This document shows, piece by piece, positions 11,993-17,361 of a DNA stretch of 17,361 nt. Numbering within the stretch: position 1 is the stretch's first letter; each line of letters opens with the position of its first letter. The position numbers were made by a program, and so were the translations under genes. Location: assembly GCA_020847355.1 (NCBI GenBank), contig JADLCG010000060.1:1-17361 (forward strand), written 5' to 3'. Source of the stretch: Anaerolineales bacterium (GTDB lineage: Bacteria; Chloroflexota; Anaerolineae; Anaerolineales; Villigracilaceae). The notes beneath the pieces were generated by a model that was given only the letters and a program-made list of their open reading frames with translations, searched no databases and was not told where the DNA came from.

Positions 11993-14131
11993 TCACTGTT
12001 GCGGATCGGTGAAAGTCGGCTTGATTGTGAGGCGCCCGGTTTGGCGTTTGATTTGACCGGTAGTTTTCTTCTGCGCGACAGGCAAGGTGAGCCAAAATGT
12101 AGTTCCCTGATTGGGTTCGCTATCCAACCAAATTTGACCGCCATGCCCAATGACGGCTAAACGGCAAAAAGCCAAACCCACGCCCAAACCAGTGGTGCGG
12201 CTACCGCCGCGCAGGCGGGTAAATTTCTCGAAGATGCGTTCCCGATCCGCTTCGGGGATGCCGGGCCCGTTATCTCTGATCCAAAATTTGACGGATTGCC
12301 CGTTGGTGGTTGCGCCAATTTCAATTCGTCCTTCTACGGGCGTGAACTTGATCGCATTTTCCAGCAAGTTGATCAACACGCGGTGAATCATATCCACATC
12401 CACCCAAATTAGCGGAAGCACGGAGTTCGCTTTCTTTTCCAGCGTTTGCGTGCGGGCGGTGGCGTTTGGTTGCACGTCGCGGACCGCTTCATTCATTAAA
12501 ACCAGCGGGTCAATAGCTTGTTGTTCCACGATCTGATGACCGGCTTCCAAGCGGCTAATATCGAGCAGAGAATTGATCAGGCGTTGGATTCTGCCGGTTG
12601 AATTGGCGGCAATCGTCAGCATGGCGTGAAGCGTGTTATCTTTATTTGGCAGGAGCGTGCTCATCATATCCAAACTGGAGACGATGTTGCCAAGCGGGGA
12701 GCGTAAGTCATGGTAGATCATGGCGGTCATGTCGTCGCGTAGAGCGTCCAGTTCTTTACGTTCGGAAATATCGCGCAAAATCCATTGCGCGGAGGCGATT
12801 TCATTAAACTCCACGCGGCGGGCGTGAACTTCCACCGGAAGCGCGCCGCCGTTTTGCAAATGTAAAGTGGATTCGTACACGCAATTTTTTTGTTTGAGGG
12901 TTGAAAATTTCGCTCCAGTTTTATCCCAATTGACTTGATGCAATTGGTCAATGCTCAGAGCGTGGAGTTGTTCGTTTGTAAAACCGCTCAGCGCCACCGC
13001 CTGACGGTTCGCTTCCAAAATTTTGCCTTCCCAATCCGTAATCAAGATCGGGTCTACGCTATCTTCAAATAATTCGCGGTAACGTGAATGCGCGTTTTTT
13101 ACTTGTTCCAGAAACTGCGCGTTTTGAATCGCCGAGCCAGCCAAACTGCCTAAGCCAGCCATCACTAGTAAAGCGTCTGGATCGAACGCGCCAGACAGCG
13201 GATTGATCGCTTCCAGCACGCCGATCGGCTTGCCTTGCGATTGAATAGGGACGATGGCGATTGCCCGCATCTCAATCCCTTTGAATTGGTCGGCTTCGCC
13301 GTAGCGGGTATCCACGCTGACGTTTGGCACAACCAAGCCGCGCCCGTTTTGAATCACCAGCCCCGCTAATCCCTGACCGCGCGCAATGCGCCGCCCGGAG
13401 ATGTTTGCAGAATTTCCGCCAGCCGCCGCATGAAAAACTAAATCTGCGTCAAGGTGATCAATTAACGCCAGCGCCACCGTTTCAACTTGTAGCGCTTGCA
13501 TCGTCTGATGCAAGATTTTGCGCCAAACTTCCTGTAATTCCAAACTGGAGTTCATCGTCTCGGCGCCTTCCGCCAAAGCGGACATCACGCGCGCCGTGCG
13601 TTGGCTTTCTGAATACAGCCGCGCATTCAATACGGCAATGCTGGCTTGGTCGGCGATGGCTTGCATTAATTCCAAGTGGGTTTGGTCAAAAACATTCGGC
13701 GTGGAATGCACGAGCGTTAACACGCCGACCAGTTGTTTGCGCGAAATTAGCGGAACGCAAATTGCGGATTTTGCGCCGGTTCGTTCAATTTCGTCATCGG
13801 CGCGGCGAAGCCAGCGTTCATCTTGAGAGGTATCTTTGATCAACGCGGCTTTGCGATTTTTGACGACCCAGCCCGCCAAGCCGCGTTCGATCGTTTCTTT
13901 TAATTGTTGGGTGGTATGTTCGTGAAATTGTTTGCCGTAGATGATGGTCGCGTCCACCGGTTTGCCGGTATCGTCAATCACCATAATGCTGGCGCGTTCG
14001 CCGCCCACGTTTTGTAAAACCGCAAAGAGCAATCTTTGTAAGACCGTGCGTAAATCCAGCGCGCTGGCAACCTCGCGGCTGACGCCGATCAATAACTCAA
14101 GCAAAGCTTTGTTCTTGTCTTCCTGAGCCAT
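11993..14131 (-). CDS. Soluble sensor histidine kinase, GAF-GAF-PAS-HisKA-HATPase
   Basis: A 712-residue kinase with no membrane segment or signal peptide, so a cytosolic sensor. Order: GAF 1 (about 20-170), GAF 2 (about 190-340), PAS (about 350-460, YRELFEDSVDPILITDWEGK), HisKA with the phospho-acceptor His474 in MIYHDLRSPLGN, and HATPase: N box NLLENAIKF (588-596), G1 box DNGPGIP (620-626), F box IFEKFTR, G2 box GLGVGLAF (648-655). A basic tail of about 25 residues follows. GAF domains bind small ligands, cofactors or light-sensing chromophores; no chromophore Cys was recognised. No response regulator is adjacent, so it is an orphan. ATG 14131 is chosen because a TATAAT box lies 10 nt upstream and the GAF helix begins soon after. 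The gene diverges from the HAD gene. Confidence 0.92.
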   Translation of the reverse strand: MAQEDKNKALLELLIGVSREVASALDLRTVLQRLLFAVLQNVGGERASIMVIDDTGKPVDATIIYGKQFHEHTTQQLKETIERGLAGWVVKNRKAALIKDTSQDERWLRRADDEIERTGAKSAICVPLISRKQLVGVLTLVHSTPNVFDQTHLELMQAIADQASIAVLNARLYSESQRTARVMSALAEGAETMNSSLELQEVWRKILHQTMQALQVETVALALIDHLDADLVFHAAAGGNSANISGRRIARGQGLAGLVIQNGRGLVVPNVSVDTRYGEADQFKGIEMRAIAIVPIQSQGKPIGVLEAINPLSGAFDPDALLVMAGLGSLAGSAIQNAQFLEQVKNAHSRYRELFEDSVDPILITDWEGKILEANRQAVALSGFTNEQLHALSIDQLHQVNWDKTGAKFSTLKQKNCVYESTLHLQNGGALPVEVHARRVEFNEIASAQWILRDISERKELDALRDDMTAMIYHDLRSPLGNIVSSLDMMSTLLPNKDNTLHAMLTIAANSTGRIQRLINSLLDISRLEAGHQIVEQQAIDPLVLMNEAVRDVQPNATARTQTLEKKANSVLPLIWVDVDMIHRVLINLLENAIKFTPVEGRIEIGATTNGQSVKFWIRDNGPGIPEADRERIFEKFTRLRGGSRTTGLGVGLAFCRLAVIGHGGQIWLDSEPNQGTTFWLTLPVAQKKTTGQIKRQTGRLTIKPTFTDPQQ

Positions 14132-14141
14132 AATAAGCCAA

Positions 14142-14147
14142 ATTATA
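14142..14147 (-). promoter_or_regulatory. -10 box of the histidine kinase gene
   Basis: TATAAT on the minus strand, 10 nt before the kinase ATG at 14131, with no Shine-Dalgarno between and no clear -35. The placement predicts a leader of only a few nucleotides. Confidence 0.55.
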
Positions 14148-14195
14148 CAACCTTTAACCGTAGATTTACGCGCCAATCGTCAAAAAACGCTTTGG

Positions 14196-14201
14196 TACAA
14201 T
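14196..14201 (+). promoter_or_regulatory. -10 box of the HAD phosphatase gene
   Basis: TACAAT lies 6 nt before ATG 14208, with no Shine-Dalgarno and no clear -35. If used, the mRNA would start at or next to the ATG. It shares a 76-bp divergent region with the histidine kinase promoter. Confidence 0.5.
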
Positions 14202-14207
14202 CAGCCT

Positions 14208-14870
14208 ATGCCGATTCAAGTTTCAAAAATCAAAGCTTTATGTTTCGATGTGGACGGGACCCTCAGCGACACCGACGATCTGTATATTGAAAAAATCGAG
14301 CCGTGGCTTCCTAAATTTTTATTTAAAGATACAAAACATACCGCCCGCCGTTTGGTGATGTGGCTGGAAGCGCCCGGCAACGCTTTGCTCAGTTATGCCG
14401 ACCGCCTCGGGCTGGATGATGAGATGGTCGCCGTAATCAACTGGCTGGCTCTGCACCGTAAACATACAGAGACAAAGTTCCTGCTCGTCCCCGAGGTGGA
14501 TGAATTGCTCAAACAATTGCATGGGCGTTACCCTATGGCGGTAGTGAGCGCGCGCGACGAACGCGGCACACTGCGTTTTTTAGAAGCCTTTGGGCTGAAT
14601 AAATATTTTGACGTGATCGTTAGCGGGCTTTCCGCTGAACATACCAAACCCTATCCAGACCCGATCCTCTATGCCGCGAAAAAAATGAACGTCGCGCCGG
14701 AAGCGTGCTTGATGATTGGCGATACGACTGTGGATATTCGCGCGGGCAAATCCGCCGGAGCGCAAACCGTCGGCGTGTTATGCGGTTTTGGCGAAGAAGC
14801 CGAACTACGCCGCTTTGACGCGGATGAGATTATAGAATCCACGCCCAAACTGCTGGAATTGCTCCGCTGA
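14208..14870 (+). CDS. HAD-superfamily phosphatase (phosphoglycolate phosphatase-like)
   Basis: A 220-residue haloacid dehalogenase-type hydrolase. Motif I is CFDVDGTLSD with nucleophile Asp14 and acid/base Asp16, motif II is AVVSARD (Ser114), motif III is Lys147 in HTKPYPDP, and motif IV is MIGDTTVDIRAG (Asp172, Asp176). A helical cap (about 22-90) lies between motifs I and II, as in subfamily I phosphatases of the Gph/beta-phosphoglucomutase type. The substrate is not readable; small phosphate esters such as phosphoglycolate or pyrophosphate (PpaX-like) are possible. It diverges from the histidine kinase and is followed by a repeat and a hairpin, so is probably monocistronic. Confidence 0.88.
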   Translation: MPIQVSKIKALCFDVDGTLSDTDDLYIEKIEPWLPKFLFKDTKHTARRLVMWLEAPGNALLSYADRLGLDDEMVAVINWLALHRKHTETKFLLVPEVDELLKQLHGRYPMAVVSARDERGTLRFLEAFGLNKYFDVIVSGLSAEHTKPYPDPILYAAKKMNVAPEACLMIGDTTVDIRAGKSAGAQTVGVLCGFGEEAELRRFDADEIIESTPKLLELLR

Positions 14871-14896
14871 TTTTCAATGCCGCTTTTAATTTAACT

Positions 14897-14970
14897 TCTT
14901 GCATAAGTTCTTCTAAAATTTTTCACATGGCGGGTTAAAAAACCGCCCTACAAATACTTTATTAAGCAGA
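14897..14970. repeat. Dispersed palindromic repeat, copy 2
   Basis: Bases 14907-14959 match 5743-5795 at 50 of 53 positions. The left end TCTTGCATAAGT (14897-14908) is the exact reverse complement of the right end of copy 1. The right side here (about 14956-14970) resembles a decayed version of that inverted repeat. The core hairpin GGCGGGTT / AACCGCC is present with one bulge. The left palindrome of copy 1 is absent. It lies just after the HAD gene. Confidence 0.7.
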
Positions 14971-14994
14971 ACAGCCCTGTAAATACAGGGCTGT
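14971..14994. terminator. Hairpin between convergent genes
   Basis: ACAGCCCTGT (14971-14980), loop AAAT, ACAGGGCTGT (14985-14994): a perfect 10-bp stem between the HAD gene (+) and the RNA-binding protein gene (-). The flanks are only moderately T-rich (GTCATTTTCG on the + side), so it is a likely but not classical two-way terminator. Confidence 0.6.
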
Positions 14995-15027
14995 GTCATT
15001 TTCGTTAGGCTCAAGCTGGAAATATTT

Positions 15028-15327
15028 TTAGAAGTTACGACCGCCGCCGCGACGATCGCCCGAACCATGCGAGCGTTCTTCACGCGGACGCGCTACATTG
15101 ACTGTAATTGAACGTCCCATGAAATCCTGCCCATGGAACATGCTGATCGCTTTTTGAGCTTCGTCAGCGCTGGACATTTCTACAAAGCCGAAACCTTTGG
15201 CTCTGCCCGTTACGCGATCTTTGATCAGCGCGACCGAGGTGACGGTGCCAGCCTTGCTGAAGTGTTCTTTCAGGTCTTCTTCAGTAGCGGCGTAAGGCAA
15301 GTTGCCCACATAGAGTTTGTTTTCCAT
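15028..15327 (-). CDS. RRM-domain RNA-binding protein, glycine/arginine-rich tail
   Basis: A 99-residue protein with one RNA recognition motif: RNP2 is LYVGNL (5-10) and RNP1 is KGFGFVEM (44-51), with the aromatic residues for RNA stacking. The tail (about 81-99) is rich in Gly, Arg and Ser and ends RRGGGRNF. It resembles the short Rbp proteins of cyanobacteria and other bacteria, often cold-induced and thought to act on mRNA in the cytosol. GGAG lies 5 nt before the ATG. The leader is about 40 nt if the extended -10 at 15371-15379 is used. Targets cannot be inferred here. Confidence 0.93.
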   Translation of the reverse strand: MENKLYVGNLPYAATEEDLKEHFSKAGTVTSVALIKDRVTGRAKGFGFVEMSSADEAQKAISMFHGQDFMGRSITVNVARPREERSHGSGDRRGGGRNF

Positions 15328-15370
15328 CTCTGCTCCAATATCTCAACGATCCAGCCTGAACGACGCTTAA

Positions 15371-15379
15371 AGTTTATCA
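15371..15379 (-). promoter_or_regulatory. Extended -10 promoter candidate for the RRM gene
   Basis: On the minus strand TGATAAACT fits the extended -10 form TGnTAnnnT. TTGCAA lies upstream but at a short 14-nt spacing. The predicted start leaves a leader of about 35-40 nt with a proper ribosome-binding site. Confidence 0.4.
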
Positions 15380-15409
15380 TGGATTGGAATTTGCAAGGGG
15401 GAGCAAAAT

Positions 15410-15425
15410 CCTTAAATTTTTAAGG
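15410..15425. repeat. Short perfect palindrome
   Basis: CCTTAAATTTTTAAGG: a 7-bp inverted repeat with a 2-base centre. It lies just after the Zn-ribbon gene and upstream of the RRM promoter candidate. It could be an operator or a weak terminator part; function unknown. Confidence 0.3.
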
Positions 15426-15439
15426 CATGTATCGAAACG

Positions 15440-16780
15440 CTAATCGTTGAGCAAATCGGCGAGGAAGTTCAGCAAGCCGCCTTGTGCTTCTTCCGTTGGC
15501 GAGTTGGCGCGTTGGTTGGGTAGATCGCTAGCGACTGTGCCGTCTTGCCCGTTGATCAAAATTAAGCGCCTGCGCCCGTCAATGGGAATTTCAGTCATCC
15601 AGACTGGCAGTAAATTCAGTTTGAAAGATTCAACCGTCAGATTGGCGGAAGAACTGTGAACTACTTTCACATGTGCGCCCAAAATGTACGGAATTTCTCT
15701 TTGCGCCTTTTTATATGCCTGACTGCGCGCGTCTAATGAAGCGTCGGCCATGGAGATGTCGTAAATTTCCGCGAGCCAGTTGGCGAGAAAGCGCGGATCG
15801 TACGGTTGGAGCGCGCTTAACTCAAAGGTGGGAATCAGCCGCAGGAAAACCGCCGAAGGCTTCCGTGAGGCAGGGAGCGGTAAGTCATCCACTAAAACTG
15901 GAAAGGTATCTTGAACGCGGGTTACTTTTTTTTGTCCGCGTTGCGCGTTGAAAAAACTATCGTCTTGCTCGGTAATTTCGGCGGTGTAATCTACTGCGCC
16001 GCCAATGTCAAAAGTCCATAATGGCAGGTATAAGCCGCGCGGCAGTTCCACTTTCTTTTCCGGCGTGATCTCGTTTTTCTCAACCCATTCTACGAGCAAT
16101 TGAATCGCTTGACGTTGATCGAAGGCGTGCGGAATAATGCCATTGGGCGCGAGCAGGTCTTTTGTTTTTTCGAGATTGACGATGTGCGGCGAATGACAAT
16201 AGGCGCAATCTGCGGAAATTAATTTTGGCGGCAAAATAAATTCTGCGCCGCAACCCTTGCAGTGAAAAACTTGTTCTTGCAGGGGTTTGCCGTGACCTTT
16301 GAGCGTAGCCATTGCCACGATGAAATCTTTTTCGCTCGCCGCGCCGTTTGCCAGCGTTTGGTTGCGCGCGCAATAATCGCAAACCAAAGCGTTACTGCCG
16401 TCGGGCGCAAAGGACATTCTGCCGCCGCATTTCGGGCACATGAATCTTTTGGCGTCTACAGTGCGCGGGTCGGCGGAAGGTTGCGGCAGATGATTCGGGT
16501 CAATGATTTCATCTTCTTTAAGTTTGCCTTCCAAGACGGCTAAGGCGCGTTTGGCGCGCGCATGATTCAAATCATGCGAAAGGCAATTTTGATAAGCCGC
16601 TTTTCTTTCGGCGGGTTCGGTTAATACTTCGCCCATCCAAAACCAGGCTTCGGCTAAAACGTCAAATGCGGATGCGCCGTAGATGGCGCGATCCAAATAG
16701 CGGCGCGCCGAATCCGGGTGGCCGCTTTTGGCTTCGATGATGCCGTTACGCAATAGTTCTTTGCTGTATTCTTCAAACAT
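15440..16780 (-). CDS. Tetratricopeptide-like, double Zn-ribbon protein of unknown function
   Basis: A 446-residue protein I cannot assign a role. Residues about 5-85 (NGIIEAKSGHPDSARRYLDR, then AEAWFWMGEVL) look like tetratricopeptide-type helices. Two zinc ribbons follow: CPKCGG...CDYC (Cys115, 118, 134, 137) and CKGCGAEF...CAYC (Cys174, 177, 192, 195). After NGIIPHAFDQRQAIQLLVEW (213-232), the part around LPRGLYLPLWTFDIGGAVDY resembles the GVYLPFWTFDA region of bacterial TFIIB-type zinc-ribbon proteins; the rest is beta-rich. No signal peptide or membrane helix is seen. Its ATG overlaps the end of folP by 8 nt, so it is probably co-translated with it, although a functional link to folate synthesis is not evident. 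Confidence 0.75.
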   Translation of the reverse strand: MFEEYSKELLRNGIIEAKSGHPDSARRYLDRAIYGASAFDVLAEAWFWMGEVLTEPAERKAAYQNCLSHDLNHARAKRALAVLEGKLKEDEIIDPNHLPQPSADPRTVDAKRFMCPKCGGRMSFAPDGSNALVCDYCARNQTLANGAASEKDFIVAMATLKGHGKPLQEQVFHCKGCGAEFILPPKLISADCAYCHSPHIVNLEKTKDLLAPNGIIPHAFDQRQAIQLLVEWVEKNEITPEKKVELPRGLYLPLWTFDIGGAVDYTAEITEQDDSFFNAQRGQKKVTRVQDTFPVLVDDLPLPASRKPSAVFLRLIPTFELSALQPYDPRFLANWLAEIYDISMADASLDARSQAYKKAQREIPYILGAHVKVVHSSSANLTVESFKLNLLPVWMTEIPIDGRRRLILINGQDGTVASDLPNQRANSPTEEAQGGLLNFLADLLND

Positions 16781-17361
16781 AGTTTGCTCTCACCAGCGCG
16801 TCTGTCATGCGCGCCACACGCGACATGGCTTGCACGTCATGCACGCGCACAAGGTCTGCGCCGCGCGCAATGCCGATGGCGATGGCGCTGGCTGTGCCTT
16901 CCAGCCTTTGATCGGCGGGCAAATCTAACGTGTATCCAATGAACGATTTGCGCGAAGCGCCCAATAAAATTGGATAACCCAAAGCGCGGATTTCATGCAA
17001 GTGATTGATCAGTCGAAGATTATCTTCGCGCTTCTTGCCAAAGCCGATGCCTGGGTCTAACACGATCAGCGCATCTGCCACTCCGGCATTTTTAGCCAAC
17101 GCTACGCTGGCGAGCAGTTCGCGCTTCACGTCTTCGATTAGGTTGGTATATTCAGCGCCAAGATAAGTTCCGCCCAATTTTTCACGGACTTCCACACTGG
17201 CGGGATTACTGCGGTTGTGCATCAAGATCACCAGCGCTTGATATTGAGCGGCGACCTGCGCCAATTGCGCGTCTGCCCGCAAGCCCCACACGTCATTGAT
17301 GATTTTAGCCCCCGCTTTGAGCGCTTCTTCCGCCACTTGAGCTTTGTAGGTGTCAATTGAA
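16773..17361 (-). CDS. folP: Dihydropteroate synthase (5' end outside the window)
   Basis: The frame is open to the right edge, so only the last 195 residues or so are present; the GTG at 17336 is internal. The enzyme joins 6-hydroxymethyl-dihydropterin diphosphate and p-aminobenzoate in folate synthesis and is the sulfonamide target. Visible: SIDTYKAQVAEEAL at the start of the fragment (usual SVDTxKxxVA), IINDVWGLR, ILMHNR, the conserved DPGIGFGKKREDN and LGASRKSFIG (the phosphate/pABA loop), then EGTASAIAIGIARGADLVRVHDV at the end. All are in family order on a TIM barrel. Its stop lies 8 nt inside the following Zn-ribbon gene. Confidence 0.95.
   Translation of the reverse strand, partial: SIDTYKAQVAEEALKAGAKIINDVWGLRADAQLAQVAAQYQALVILMHNRSNPASVEVREKLGGTYLGAEYTNLIEDVKRELLASVALAKNAGVADALIVLDPGIGFGKKREDNLRLINHLHEIRALGYPILLGASRKSFIGYTLDLPADQRLEGTASAIAIGIARGADLVRVHDVQAMSRVARMTDALVRANYV

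Noticed and set aside
13324..13839. 171-codon plus-strand frame opposite the histidine kinase GAF domains
   Set aside because: Antisense to intact GAF domains, rich in Arg/Ser/Pro as expected of a shadow frame.
14132..14207. TTGACG on the minus strand (14183-14178) as -35 for the histidine kinase
   Set aside because: The spacing to TATAAT is 30 nt, far too long for a sigma-70 promoter.

Overview
The window looks like chromosomal DNA of a Chloroflexota bacterium, probably class Anaerolineae. This is inferred from the protein types: a glycosyltransferase 2 with a C-terminal membrane tail, an NBR1-like plus CAP lipoprotein, a GAF-GAF-PAS histidine kinase, a short RRM protein and a squalene/phytoene synthase-like enzyme. 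The many short palindromic repeats fit as well. No rRNA, tRNA, CRISPR array, transposase or phage gene was seen.

Left part (1-4306, + strand): the end of a glycosyltransferase overlaps a SAM-dependent methyltransferase. Next comes a large Zn-ribbon protein that resembles a DNA methylase with eroded catalytic motifs, then a secreted lipoprotein. A 149-bp palindromic, MITE-like element flanked by 15-bp direct repeats separates these from the next unit.

Pyrimidine unit (about 4476-7829, + strand): a clear promoter is followed by a leader that looks like a UTP-sensing attenuator of the E. coli pyrBI kind. A 35-codon leader ORF starts almost at the predicted transcript start, runs through a U-rich stretch and a strong intrinsic terminator, and stops 7 nt before pyrC. 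Then come pyrC (dihydroorotase), pyrB (aspartate transcarbamoylase) and pyrF (OMP decarboxylase), three of the six UMP-pathway steps, closed by a bidirectional terminator. PyrC and PyrB resemble the matching domains of animal CAD and stand in the same order. A dispersed repeat has supplied the stop codon of pyrC, and another short repeat is read in the same frame inside pyrC and pyrF.

Minus-strand unit (11899 down to 7820): degenerate metallo-beta-lactamase-fold protein, asparaginase II-type enzyme, endonuclease III, YbaK-type deacylase and squalene/phytoene synthase-like protein. The first four are packed tightly or overlap.

Right part: a soluble orphan histidine kinase (-) and a HAD phosphatase (+) diverge from a 76-bp region where both have a -10-like box 6-10 nt before the ATG, suggesting leaderless mRNAs. 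A second copy of the dispersed repeat and a hairpin separate the HAD gene from a convergent RRM RNA-binding protein. The window ends with a tetratricopeptide-like/double Zn-ribbon protein coupled to folP (dihydropteroate synthase), which runs off the right edge.
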